Assembly (NCBI RefSeq): GCF_000143415.4
Contig: NW_003314267.1
Location: forward strand, 1,371,309 to 1,435,308
Direction: 5' to 3'
Length of the DNA stretch: 64,000 nucleotides
Source of the DNA: Selaginella moellendorffii
Lineage: Eukaryota; Streptophyta; Lycopodiopsida; Selaginellales; Selaginellaceae
In this document: positions 32,201 to 43,323 of the stretch, in pieces
How the letters are laid out: each line of letters starts with the position of its first letter
How positions within the stretch are numbered: the stretch's first letter is position 1
Position numbers and translations under genes: made by a program
The notes under the pieces: model-generated
Databases searched by the model: none
What the model was told of the DNA's origin: nothing
What the model saw: only the letters and a program-made list of their open reading frames with translations

Positions 32201-34608
32201 GACAGTGGTCATAAAAAGCGAAAGCACGTTGGACAGTCGTCAGGATCAGAGGCGTTTGATTCGAAAAGGAAGAAGGGCAACGAAAAGATGATAGGTAATG
32301 CCTCGCGGTCACCACCTCCTAACTCAGATTCCTATGGCGGACTCCCCTTCCCCAATCTCAATGGAGAGGTACAATGGATGAGGGATGCTTTTCAAGTCAG
32401 GGCCACGTTTTTCTCATCTCATCGTCTTCGAAGGGTGCAAGAACGTGCAGAAACCATGTTAAGACAGTCGGGTGAGGATACGGTCCTAGGTCACACACTA
32501 AAACAGGCTATGGATGTCTTGTATTTTGAGATGGAGACTCGGCTAGATGATTTTCCCAAGATGGTCCTGGAAGAACAAGCCATCCAGCCTGAGCAGCCTA
32601 TGGAAGAAATGCAGGAGGGGGATGAGGAGCCAGAGAAAGATAATGAGTAGGAAGAGCAGAAGGACGAAGAGGAGGACAAAGAAAAGGAGGACGAAGAAGA
32701 GGAGGACGAAGAGGACTTGGATGGTCCTCATAATGGTGACGATCACAATAACAACGACGACGATGATGATGACGATGGCCAGCCTGAGGTGGCCAAAGAG
32801 CAGTGGAGGAAGGTCATACAAGACAAACCATCAGGTAAATAATAGTACATCCATTCCTAACCTTTTACCATTTCTAACATTGTCCATGTAGGTTGCATAG
32901 CAAATGGTAAGTAGAGATTATTCAGTTGAATTAAGATACAAACTCTAGCCTTTAGTGTCGAGGAAGGATAGTGCCAAGCAAGGGTCGAAACGTATGTCCA
33001 ATCCTTCAGAATCAGCAGTGCGCCCAAGTGATATCGGTCCTAGTTCCTCAATAGTAGTTGATGGTAAATACAGTATAGTCGATTCAATGTGCTAATGAGT
33101 TTGTTTTTAGTAGCCAGTAGGGAGGATACCATCTCAATCGAAGGGAGATATTTGGACATGCATATGGATCCGCCAGTGGACTCTACTTGCCTGCAAGAGT
33201 CATCAGAGCTGGTGGAGGCTACTATCCATATCAACGCCAAGCAAGTTGACCACGCTCCACTTGATGCTGCCCATACCACTGAGTCAATCTTGTCCACGTA
33301 TCCAACTGACGGTGACCAAGCGCCATTGGACCCGCATGAGGCCGCCCCAGCTGCCGAGCCGGTCGTATCCTCATTTCCAACGGACTCAACGTGTGCCCAA
33401 TCGTCTAACTACGCGCAGTTGGAACCTCCCTACACCGCCCCTGCTGCCTGTTCGGTCATGTCCACTTTGCCAACGGAGGCACCAGCTGAAATGGTGTGTG
33501 ATCACACGCCATCGGAACCACCCCATGCCACTGTTGAGCCAGTTGTACCAGAGTCTACAGCTGAAATGGCATGTGCCCACACGCCATCGGATGCGATTGA
33601 CCCCACATTGCAGAGGAGAGTATTTCTGCCCTTCACGTTTCCTTGACCAAAACCCTCTCAACGACCATCGGGAGCACCATTCGCTAATATTGTAGATGGT
33701 AAAATTGACTTGTACCATTTTTTATGCTAACGCATTTCATTTCAGAGTCACGGCAAAGGTACTGTATCGTTTTTGATCTGAACGGTGTCCTTTTCTCCCA
33801 TGAGCGTGGCTCGTCCTCGAATGTCACTGCACCCTCCAAAGCCTGCGATCGCAAGTTGGTCAAAAGAGACAGATTCACATTAATCACACGGGAGAAACTG
33901 CGGGATCTAATAATGACCATGCGACACTTAAAACAGAGGGCCGGGTTCAATTTGCAATTGGGAGTTTGGACATCCATGATGCGCCACAATGCATTAACGT
34001 TGCTACAGATGATGCACGATCAGACGCGAGTAATATTACCATTTGACTTTCTCCTAACGCAGGAGGATTGCTTGACTATGGTCCATGTGAGGGGTAGCAA
34101 GCCCATCTTCGTCAAGCCAGAGGCTGTAGTGATGAACCAGACTGCTAGGTCAAGTGAAATCCTCATCATCGATGACTCGCCGATTAAAACTGCAGCGAAC
34201 ACGCACACATATGCAGTGCACCCCATCTCTTGCAGTATGGAAACTAGGGAGAAGAAACCGTATGTTCTGGGGGACCTTGCAAAATGGCTTGGAGCGATGG
34301 TGATAGAGAACCGGCCAGTCCAGTAGGTGGCTGCAGAAATCAACCAAATGGCAGATGGAACGGTATATCAGAAGCCATTTGATCGGACAGACACCTGTCA
34401 TCATTTATGGCATGTATATTGTCTAGCCAAGCACTATCCGCATCTCCATAATCTGCTCAACCGGATGGGTTCTTCGACCACTGAACATGAGCGTGGACGT
34501 ATTAGAGAAGAGATGGCATTACTATTGGGTTTAAATCCTGATAGTGTGGAGAGTGATGAAATTCCAAGATTATTGTATAGGCGTTGGAGGCAAAAAATAA
34601 CAGTCTGA
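29281..34608 (+). pseudogene. ParB/Srx-like, methyltransferase-like, FCP1/HAD-like composite protein of the giant transposon
   Basis: Nine exons keep one frame: 29281-30459, 30513-31836, 31887-31973, 32012-32101, 32151-32834, 32892-32906 (15-nt microexon), 32956-33063, 33111-33698, 33746-34608; total 4938 nt (1646 codons). Residues about 220-330 have a ParB/sulfiredoxin-like pattern (YTIDVSRIDI...YNHR...FYAISGQHSSLAMQEI). Around 780, CVVEYNCGGLFFRAALLKG then VPCVAVTN resembles the SAM motif of permuted amino-methyltransferases. Around 990-1160 is a very acidic stretch. The C-terminus is an FCP1-like HAD domain: VFDLNGVLF (second Asp replaced by Asn), GVWTS, FVKPE, IIDDSPIK. Four in-frame stops (TAG 31338, 32648, 34324; TGA 33644) each fit a single C-to-T change. 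Role in transposition is inferred from position only. Confidence 0.6.
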
Positions 34609-35023
34609 GATGGCATGTATTTATTTAAAAATGTAACTTATTATGGCATGGGGTTCCATGCCATTGTATTAATATTAAAAGACAATTCTTTGAGAGGATT
34701 TGCATTATACTAGAAGTGTTATAGCATGTTATTGGAAGTCTACGAAGTTGTTTTATTAATAAGGGGAAAGTAAAGATTGAATGGGGACTTGGGCTCCACC
34801 TAGACTCGGAGCAACTGAGCCAATATTAAAAGAATGGAAAGAAATTGGACGACGATGACAAGGAGAAGAGAGAGGTGAAGCAGTGGCAGGGGGAGGAGAA
34901 GTGATTGAGTAGACATTTCCTTGTTTAAAATAAAATGGCATGTGCCTCAATGCAGTTGAATTTTGTTATATTTATATACTATATAAAGGTTTGGAAACCT
35001 TATTTTAAAAGTGGGATAATGAC
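34609..35023 (+). other. Right subterminal region of the giant transposon
   Basis: AT-rich, non-coding, with two palindromes (34642, 34935) and no gene. It separates the HAD exon from the right TIR by 0.4 kb. Confidence 0.6.
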
Positions 35024-35049
35024 AATTCCCACTTTAACGAAATAGAGCT
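35024..35049 (-). repeat. Right terminal inverted repeat
   Basis: Reverse complement begins AGCTCTATTTCGTTAAAGTG followed by GGAATT. A further AAAGTGGGATAAT just inside (35008-35020) repeats the core of the TIR in the opposite orientation. Confidence 0.8.
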
Positions 35050-35054
35050 TTTGC

Positions 35055-36033
35055 TTAGTTGCCTCATAGTTGTCAAGTCCTACAACTCATTGCTGGTGCT
35101 TCCACACCTCCATCATTATCTGGGTCACCACACTCCAACTGCATGCTTTGCTGCTTAGGCTATGCCATTCCCATTTCCATTGGGATTCCTTTGGCAAGGG
35201 GTTCTCATGAACCCACCAGCATAGCCTCAAGGTATTACACCTTGGCACATTTGGTGTCTCCACACCATTGGCTTCACGAGCCTACCTCTATGACACTTCT
35301 TCTTTGTGTCTAAGTCTCTGCCAAAACCAATACCACTCTTTCTCATGCCAACCATTTGTTAGCACTGCACCATAGAGGTCACACACAACTTTGTGTCAAA
35401 GTTGTTTTCTTTTTGGGAACACCTTTCCCACTACTTTAGCATGGCACATTTTGCCATCGATGAAATACCCTCTGTTCTCATCCTTGGATCCTATGATCCC
35501 CCCCCCCCCATCCTTCGTGGGGTACAACACACCTCAGTCCAAATGCTTCCATCAGTCCTTTTAGGACCATTCCTTGACTCTACTTGAGTCATCCAGCAGT
35601 TTTGGACTTGGTTAATCCATAGACCCGTAAGGCCTCACTTGTGAGGCACTAGCTCACTGGAATATACTTCCTGCATTCCTGTCTTACTCAGAAGGACTAT
35701 TTTCACAAGTGTTACTCTGACACTTGTTTTTGTTCTCTGGGCCAACCTCTGCCCCTTAGGACTACTTGTCCATGTGATGAGAATACCAACTCATCTCTAA
35801 ATACACCCCCCAACTCCTTGGGTTGTTCCAGCATTTATTAAAGGTAGCCCCGGCTACCATTTCAAGGACATGAGTCCTCTTCCGTATTTGACCTCCCACA
35901 GTCATTACTTCTGGTTTCACATTCATGAGCACCAACCTCAACTATATGAGGATAATCTTGTGACTCCCTTATTGCTTTGGAGTCTTTATCTTTCCTGTGA
36001 TCCCAACTTTAGTTGTTTACCACAACTACATTG
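35055..36033 (-). mobile_element. Element E, left fragment: internal region of a B-family LTR element
   Basis: From TTGCCTCATAGTTGTCAAGTCC onward it matches the internal region of element B (40777-41354 joined to 47102-47500). It has no coding frame. Its continuation lies beyond element B at 49600: B interrupts it at CATTG. The left side is truncated against the giant transposon end. Confidence 0.8.
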
Positions 36034-38003
36034 TGTAAATGACTAATTTTTCCATTCTACTTTAGTCACTTAACCACACCTCCGACCACTTGGAGGAGTC
36101 TCATTCACAACCTCCATAAGCCCAACTCAGGACTTGGGGCTTGCTAGCCCCGAGAATGGCATCCATGCCACTCAACCTTAGCACTTGGTCCAAGTGCTCC
36201 ACGTGTCCGATCCCATGATCGACACCCCAAGGTACCACCGATGTATCGGCCCGTTACACTAAGGCCATGCCCATTTACCTTGGTCACACTGGTGGTCCAA
36301 CACCACCTACATTCCAATCCCGTCTCTCAAAGACTAGGTCATCCATCCACGAGTGATCATCCCAGATCCACTCCTTAACATCCTTAGGATGCCTACAGAC
36401 ATGGGGAATAGCCTTCCCCAAAATCTCTGTTCCGGTCCCCACCAAGTCCCTTTCTGTCCTTGGTTGTGTTTGCCAACACTACCACTGGATCAAGGCCCAC
36501 CGGCCCGACCACTAAGTCCCACTATCCTCTAGGACTTCCTCACCATGTGACCGTATCCTTGGTCACTACATTAGAGGCCTACTCCTCTTCCCTTTCACCG
36601 TTTGGGACTTTGGGACAACATTTCGGAACACCGTGGCCTTACGCAAGCCTCATGGGTACTCTCCCCACCTTTCACCTTTAGGTGCTCTAGCCATGGGCTT
36701 AGAGCGAGGTTCCGTTGAGCCACGACAGGTATCCAAGTAGGTAGTGCCACCCACACTTGGACTGGGAGCATTGGCCAGTCGATCTCCCGGGGGAACTAGA
36801 GCCAGCTCTTGAACACTTCACCAAGCTACCCCGCTTGTCGGTCCGTGTTCACTCTAGTCTTGGACTTCCCAGTGGGCAGCTCATCACCCAACAGTGGGTC
36901 CGGCCTTCCTGGGCCAAACTGGCCTTTCTTGGCCAAACTAGCTCCACTGCAGTCCTCCCCCTACTATACTTTTGGAGCTCACCAAACCCCCCAGGGTCTG
37001 GGAGACGAACGCTTTGGGCTTTCATCCTCTCAGACTCGGACTCGGACTCGGACACGGACTCGGACTCGGACTCGGACTCGGACTCGGACTCGGCCTCGGC
37101 CTCGGTCTCGGTCTTGGTCTCGGTCCCGATCTCGGTCTCGGTCTCGGTCCCGGTCTCGGTCTTGGTCTCGGTCTCGACTTCGGACTCCATCTCGGATCCA
37201 TCTCGGACTCCATCTCGGACTCCATCTCGGGTCCATCTCGGACTCTATCTTGGACTCCATCTCGAGTCCATCTCGGGTCCACCTCGGACTCCACCTCGGA
37301 CTCCACCTCGGACTCCATCTCGGGTCCATCTCGGACTCCATTTCGGACTCCATCTCGGGTCCATCTCGGACTCCATCTCGGGTCCATCTCGGACTCCATC
37401 TCGAGTCCATCTCGGACTCCATCTCGAGTCCATCTCGGGTCCACCTCGGACTCCACCTCGGACTCCACCTCAGACTCCATCTCGGGTCCATCTCGGACTC
37501 CATTTCGGACTCCATCTCGGGTCCATCTCGGACTCCATATCGGACTCCATCTCGGACTCCATCTCGGACTCCATCTCGGACTCCATTTCGGACTCCATCT
37601 CGGACTCCATTTCGGACTCCATCTCGGACTCCATTTCGGACTCCATCTCGGGTCCACCTCGGACTCTATCTCGGACTCCATCTCGGACTCCATTTCAGAC
37701 TCCATCTCGGACTCCATTTCAGACTCCATCTCGGACTCCATCTCGGGTCCATCTCGGACTCCATCTCGGACACTTCCACGTGTCATGTGTTGGTCCTTTT
37801 TGGGTCCCTTTTTGGAGCCTCACCTATGGCTCGCTTCGTGCTCATTCCTCGAGCCCTTTGTTGGGAGTTCCACTCCCGCTCTTGACTTTTCAAGTCGGAG
37901 CTTTTGGTCCAAACGTGTTACGCTCGTTTGGCTCTCGCTTCAGCCACTACCCCGTGGCACCCTTCCGGCTCCACTTTGGGGCCTAGGGATTTTGTGTCTC
38001 ACA
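36034..38003 (-). repeat. Element B 3' LTR (1970 bp)
   Basis: Starts TGTAAATGACTAATTTTTCC and ends GTGTCTCACA. Includes the longest minisatellite block of the window (about 37025-37770). Confidence 0.93.
37025..37775 (-). repeat. 12-bp minisatellite (GAGTCCGAGATG) in B-family LTR
   Basis: Hexamer CTCGGN runs grade into CTCGGACTCCAT units (minus strand GAGTCCGAGATG, with GACCCGAGATG variants). The same array is shorter in the LTRs at 48775-49370, 50545-51160, 53965-54515 and 23755-24050. A related CTCGGA array sits in the element A LTRs. Because the unit is a multiple of three without stops, most frames stay open; these are not genes. Confidence 0.95.
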
Positions 38004-40776
38004 ACTCCACCACCCATAGACGAAGTTTGATGTCCTCATCGAACGGTAAACCCTTTCATAAAGTAACAACCGCATGTGTTACCATTTCCATCCTTGGCAC
38101 CCAGCCAATATTTGTCTATGGTTTGACACCAAAGGCTCACAATGCCTTGTCCATCCTCTAAGGAGCATAGTCCCTCCAACATAGCGACTCATTCGGCCAC
38201 CTGGGGCGGTTTGCTCCCTTTTATTGGTTCAGTTCTCACTAAACCTGTTAGAGACACCTTCTCTAACTTAATTCCACTACTCATTCTCGAGTAGTCTCAG
38301 ATTCCATCGACATAACCTCTGCACTTTGGAACTTTTAATTTTGACTTCTCAGAGTCAATTTCCTAGGTGTCTCTGACACCTTCCATTGCACATGGTGCAA
38401 CTCCACTTCCCCATCCTGGGAAGTTCTTTACTTGAGGGCACTATCATCCTCTCTTCGATATCACGCCACCTTTGGCACTAAGTTCCAGTTATTATAATTT
38501 GTGCTAGGGCGGCCCACGACCCTATTATTTGGCTACCTTACTCCCCCTTGGAGCTTCTACTTTCGCCAAATCGGAGCGGTTGGGAATCCATCCTTGGGAA
38601 AATATTGCCTTTCCCACAATCCATTAGCACCCAACACATTAGTGTTCTCGGCCTAACTTTGCCATTTGGATTCTTTCCCCTGATTCCCATGGCTCTTTTC
38701 TTAGCCACTAGTCTTATGCTCCTATCCTTGATTGTTGCATCCAGCAACATAGGATCGCTACCTCCATTTTCGAGGTATCCTTTCGGTTCCTTAGCAAAGA
38801 CTCTCCTTTGCCAAGTTCGGAGGGTGTTCACCCCTAGTAAGTCTCTTTAGCATCTTCTGCTATGGGTTCTATCCACGGCCCAACTTTGTGACCCTCCCAT
38901 GGGTCTCTTTAGAGACTACTTTCCTTGGACACACTATGCCATCGCACTGACATAGCTCATTTCCCTAAGGTGCTTTTCCCCACTTGGTCACCTTGACCAA
39001 GCCACACCATCATCAATAGTTCAAATCAACACTTTGAACTAGGAACCTTATTCCTTAACCCAAACAAGGACCTTGTCCTTATTTAGCCACAAGATCACCT
39101 AGTGATCTCACCTCGGCACCAGGTACTAGGTCTTCCAGACCTTTAACTTGTTAACTACGACCCCGGGGGCATCCCCCACACTTGGCGGTGCGCCCAAGCC
39201 AGCCCTTCCGGCCAAGGGTCCATAGCAACTGAGATTAGGTGTCCCCATCTCACTCACCACGTCCTTGGTGCCACTTGCACCAAAGCGTTCAAGTTAGATA
39301 TGCCGAGCTTTCACACCAAGCAATCTAACTGTGCATCACGACTCCGAGGCATCCCTCGCTTGGCGGTGTGCCCAAACCAGTCTCCCCACTGAGAGTCCAT
39401 GACCACCGAAATATGAGTGTCCTCATATTCCAAACCATCACCACGCCCTAGTGATTTGGGACTCGAACCCAAGCACTAGAGGGTCGGGACTCGAACCCAA
39501 CCTCCGTATATGCATCTACGGACGGCATCACACCGGATGCCTGGCGTGACTCCCCACGCCGGTGCACCAACCTATATTTAAAGCGCGCTACAGATCACAG
39601 CTTAGGAATCTAGTTCCTTCGCACTGCCAAGTCCTCTCACTTGACAAGCCTGTGATCATGCATGGACTCCTCCATGCTCGGCCCCATGGGCCACCCCCTT
39701 TGAAGTTGGCTCCTTCAACTAGGGTATTCGTTCCCCCCGACTTGCCAATCTCACTTAGCAAGTCATCCGGCCACTGTAATATGGTTCATGCACCGGCGTG
39801 AAAGCCCTTGATCCTCGACTTTCGTTCAAAGCCTTCTCTTTGAACACTCGGGAACTACTTCCCTAACCTTGATAGCCTTGCCTCATGGCAAGCTTCAAGA
39901 CCACGCTTTTGCTGCGCCACTCTGATTTCGCGCGTTCCTTGAACCATTTACGTTTGGCCTTTCTAGGTACTAAGCTACCTAGAATCCTCTTTGGGAACCT
40001 TGAAGGAACTCTGTCCCTTAGCTTGCTAAGGCCCCCCTTTTTGCAAGCTTTCCAATTACCATATAGCCTAACATGGACAATTCCATATTTTAGACTCTCC
40101 ATGGCATCACGGTTGCTAGCGGCAACACCCTCGAGCCCCCACTTGATTCTCCACTCCCAGCTGGCATAACCAACCTTGGTTATGCCCTTCGATTCCTATG
40201 GTTCGGTTCTATCCCCTTACTTCTTGCTTTTGGCTTCACACTTTTCCTTTAGTCATTCTCCTCCAGACCAGGAGGATAGCTTTGCACTTTTTATCATGCC
40301 TTAGCAAGTATTCTTAGGGATGGACCTACCCGATAGCCTAGGGAGTGGTTCCTCAATCCGGGTTTGCTCACCTTGTAATCCCATACCCTAGGATTACCGT
40401 TGCTACTTGTGGGCCTTTATATGCCCATCCCTAGCCTTGCCAAAATCCCATTTAGCTTTGTCTAATTTGGGTAGACGGACTTCTCCCGTCTCCACAACCT
40501 TGGACATTTGGATAGCACCTTCTATCCTTCATTCGCTAGGGACTTTGTCCCTTGGGCATTATCCATTGCCCTCATGACACCAAACACCACCTTCTGGTAT
40601 TCTAGAGTGCTTAGGTGTCCTAATGATGGCATTTTTGGCAATGAGCATTCCCTTTACGACATTGACTTACTATCTCGCAGCATAAACAATTTATCCCTCA
40701 TAAGGGTACATCTAGCTTCTTTTACCCCAATAAGAAGTCTTAGGTAGTTACGTTCTACCAGTTTAGCCAATTACTA
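38004..40776 (-). other. Element B internal region, left part, non-coding
   Basis: Begins with the polypurine tract (minus TGGGTGGTGGAGT) next to the 3' LTR. No frame longer than about 100 codons and no retroviral motif on either strand. Confidence 0.7.
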
Positions 40777-41354
40777 GTTGCCTCATAGTTGTCAAGTCCT
40801 CCAACTCATTGCTGGTGCTTCCACACCTCCATCATTATCTGGGTCACCACACTCCAACTGCATGCTCCACAGCTTAGGCTATGCCATTCCCATTTCTATT
40901 GGGATTCCTTTGGCAAGGGGTTCTTATGAACCCACTAACATAGCCTCAAGGTATCATACTTTGGCACATTTGGTGTCTCCACACCATCGGCTCCACGAGC
41001 CTACCTCTATGACACTTCTTCTTTGTGTCTAAGTCTTTGCCAAGACCAATACCACTCTTTCTCATGCCAACTATCCGTTAGTACTGCCTTATAGAGGTCA
41101 CACACAACTTTGTGTCAAAGTTGTTTTCTTTTTTGGGAACACCTTTCTCATGACTTTAGCATGGCACATTTTGCCATCGATGAGATACCCTTTGTTCTCA
41201 TCCTTGGATCCTATGATCCCCCTCCCCATACTTTGTGGGGTACAACACACCTCAGTCCAAATGCTTCCATCAGTCCTTTTAGGACCATTCCTTGACTCTA
41301 CTTGAGTCATCCAGCAGTTTTGGACTTGGTTAATCCACAGACCAGTAAGGTCCC

Positions 41355-41773
41355 TGGAGAAGGGAGAAAAAGACAAGCTCGAGGATTCAAGCTTAGGAAA
41401 GTAAACTTGAGAGGTTCAAGGTTAGGACTGTATTCCTAACCTTGATGTGAGCAGTAGAGACTATAAAAGTAGGACTTAGAATGTTTTTAGACTTATCCCT
41501 AATACAAAATACATTGCAATACATCGTCATTCTGCCTATCTCTTTGGCTATTCACAGCAATGTCTTACTTACCCACCGCCTTCAAGGGATCAAAGGCGTG
41601 GGACTAGCACCTTCAAGCTCTTGTTCACAGTTTCTACTTGGCTTGGCACAAGCAGGTAAGTGCACTCTTCTCATAGTGTAGTTTTAGATTTAGGGACTAG
41701 ATTAGATTTGAATCTCCTAGGAAGATCTCGTGTGGACGTTTTCCTCCCAGTCCAGAGAGTCCAGGAGTTTTCA
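41355..41773 (+). repeat. Element C 5' LTR (419 bp)
   Basis: Begins TGGAGAAGGGAG and ends GAGTTTTCA. Contains a TATA-like CTATAAAAGTAGG at about 41461. TGGCGACCACGGTGGGAT follows two bases after its end (41775) as the probable primer site; it is not the initiator-Met type. Confidence 0.9.
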
Positions 41774-41978
41774 CTGGCGACCACGGTGGGATAGAGCAGA
41801 TCAAGACGATCATTTTCCCCAAAACTTCAAGGAAAACGGACCAAAGACTCTCAAGAAAATGGCATAGGAAGAAAAAGCCCCAAAAATCAAGAAAAAGAAG
41901 ACCGTAAAACAAAAACGGTGGAAGAGCATGAAGGAATGAAGAAAAAAATGGAGCGTAAGACCAAAAGATGAAGAACAC

Positions 41979-42455
41979 TTGAAGATTGAAGCCACCCAAG
42001 TCGTGGAAAACTTGGAGCGTACGCGTAACTGTTTTTGGCGAGAGGTTGAAGAAAGCAAATATTCCAAGAATCTGCGAGAAGGAAACGACCAAGGGAAAAT
42101 TCTAGCGGCTGGAGATGGAGGAAGAATGAAAAAGCACGACTGCCCATTTGGAGACACAAGCTATACAAGATACGAGGACTGCCTTTTGTGTGGTTTCAGA
42201 AATTGTGCAAAACCGTACAAGCAATGCTATCCAAAATGGCAATGTGACACTTGCAAGCAAGCAAAAGCTAGACTTCGAATCAAGGATGAAAATGCCATAG
42301 CGGAGGAGAGAAGAAAACGAGAAGAAATAGCCCAAGAAAATGACACTAAAAAGAGAGACGATAGTTTAGAACAAGCAGCGAAACAAAGCTTTAGTTGCTT
42401 ACAAAAACTTCAAGAAATGATTCTGCGACTCTTCTACAAATTGTCTAGCAAATAG
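41979..42455 (+). CDS. Element C Cys-rich ORF
   Basis: Open for 158 codons; an internal ATG at 42126 begins MKKHDCPFGDTSYTRYEDC. Four Cys pairs (DCPFG, CLLCGFRNC, CYPKWQC, CDTC) suggest one or two zinc-binding loops, followed by a charged coiled-coil-like tail. I do not recognise it. It lies between the primer site and gag, where plant elements sometimes carry extra ORFs. Confidence 0.45.
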   Translation: MKIEATQVVENLERTRNCFWREVEESKYSKNLREGNDQGKILAAGDGGRMKKHDCPFGDTSYTRYEDCLLCGFRNCAKPYKQCYPKWQCDTCKQAKARLRIKDENAIAEERRKREEIAQENDTKKRDDSLEQAAKQSFSCLQKLQEMILRLFYKLSSK

Positions 42456-42537
42456 GAAGGATGCAAAAATGAGGAAATGTTGAAAGAAAAAATATGTTTA
42501 CTTCGATTTCTTTGCAACTCGAAGAATCCTGACTTGG

Positions 42538-43323
42538 GTGTATCGCGGACACCTCTTTCAACAAACAATTGTCGAATTCCTAGGCATACACAAACATGAA
42601 ACTTTTCAACCATTAACGCTTGCTTTCAACACTGATTTGATGAGAGTCATAGCAGCAACAGAGTGTGGAACCTTTGAACCACAAGTTCGATGGTTTGTGG
42701 ACACTCTTAGATTTAGAGATTTCGAAGAGAACGCGGAATTACTTTACCGACTTCTTCAAAGTCCTCTTCGTGTAACGCTACCAACAAGCACTCTTATCGA
42801 ACTATATACTATAGCATATTGGCACCGTTTAGGACGGACGAGAATAGCTGGGGAATTAAGAAATCAAGGCCATCAACAAAATCGAATTCAGAATTCGAGA
42901 TTAAGAAACCGACGGGACCCTGAACTTGAATCAAGTTCAAGGGAACGACTTGGAAACTCGAGGATAACAAGTCGAAGGAGGAGAAATTTAAGACAGGATC
43001 ACAATAGGCCAAGATTAAATACAGTACCAAACTTCAACTTTGACACTGAGGTCCAACGCCGAAACCCCAGCCTAGAGCGACATATCATTCGCAACCAACA
43101 AGGAAGAGTGCGTCCAAGCAGTCTCAACATTTTGAGGAGTATTTTAGGAGATCCTGCATCAAGGATTCAAACTTATAATGCAAGAGTATTAATTGAGACT
43201 ATCCCTTGGGAAGTTCGTGAAGCGATTGACTCTGATCGTGAAAGAGAACGTGCTATACGACTAAGGGAAGTAGAACACCACCGGCAAGAACAGCATCAGG
43301 GAAATGCACCATCACGAAATTGA
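42538..43323 (+). CDS. Element C unknown ORF, Arg/Asn-rich C-terminal half
   Basis: 262-codon open frame without a clear ATG at its start (the first codon is GTG). It may therefore be a downstream exon or follow a frameshift. The N-terminal half is globular-looking (FLGIHKHETFQPLTLAF, ECGTFEPQVRWFVDTLRF); the rest is Arg-rich and repetitive (SRRRRNLRQDHNRPR). No known domain. A basic tail would suit nucleic acid binding, but this is inference. Confidence 0.4.
   Translation: MYRGHLFQQTIVEFLGIHKHETFQPLTLAFNTDLMRVIAATECGTFEPQVRWFVDTLRFRDFEENAELLYRLLQSPLRVTLPTSTLIELYTIAYWHRLGRTRIAGELRNQGHQQNRIQNSRLRNRRDPELESSSRERLGNSRITSRRRRNLRQDHNRPRLNTVPNFNFDTEVQRRNPSLERHIIRNQQGRVRPSSLNILRSILGDPASRIQTYNARVLIETIPWEVREAIDSDRERERAIRLREVEHHRQEQHQGNAPSRN

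Larger units (their letters stand above)
12600..34960. repeat. Dispersed 22-bp palindrome family (about 24 copies)
   Basis: Half-site ATGGCATGWGG followed by its complement. Copies start near 12612, 12700, 13093, 13301, 13459, 13605, 14948, 15003, 16613, 25771, 25870, 26517, 27435, 28281, 29068, 29140, 29202, 30476, 31980, 32119, 33490, 33568, 34642 and 34935. The copy at 25771 is a perfect 20-bp palindrome. They are confined to the giant transposon and occur in spacers, introns and at least four coding positions. Element A and all sequence outside the TIRs lack them. Confidence 0.85.
12072..35049. mobile_element. Giant TIR DNA transposon, about 23 kb, probably undescribed type
   Basis: Bounded by inverted repeats 12072-12097 and 35024-35049 that match at 24 of 26 positions. 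Without nested element A (16643-25730) its length is about 13.9 kb. It carries a DUF7869-like transposase candidate on the minus strand (13629-16526), a small minus ORF (12731-12988) and a long multi-exon plus-strand gene (29281-34608). The two large genes diverge from the centre and finish towards opposite ends. About 24 copies of one 22-bp palindrome occur only between the two TIRs, which ties left and right halves together independently of the TIRs. I could not identify a clear target-site duplication. The right flank is a truncated LTR element (from about 35055), which may have destroyed it. Confidence 0.7.

Noticed and set aside
31338-34326. In-frame TAG codons as stop reassignment or edited codons
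   Set aside because: Retroelements in the same window show the same TAG plus TAA and TGA at Gln/Arg positions, so mutation by C-to-T is simpler.
12600-34960. Regularly recurring palindromes as a CRISPR-like array
   Set aside because: Spacing is irregular (tens to thousands of bases), copies lie in introns and exons of eukaryotic genes, and no cas gene is present.
36757-37986. Long ORFs (up to 409 codons) over the LTR minisatellites, here and at 48503, 50292, 23458, 53715
   Set aside because: The 12-bp unit lacks stops and is a multiple of three, so several frames stay open on both strands. The peptides are low-complexity repeats without family support.
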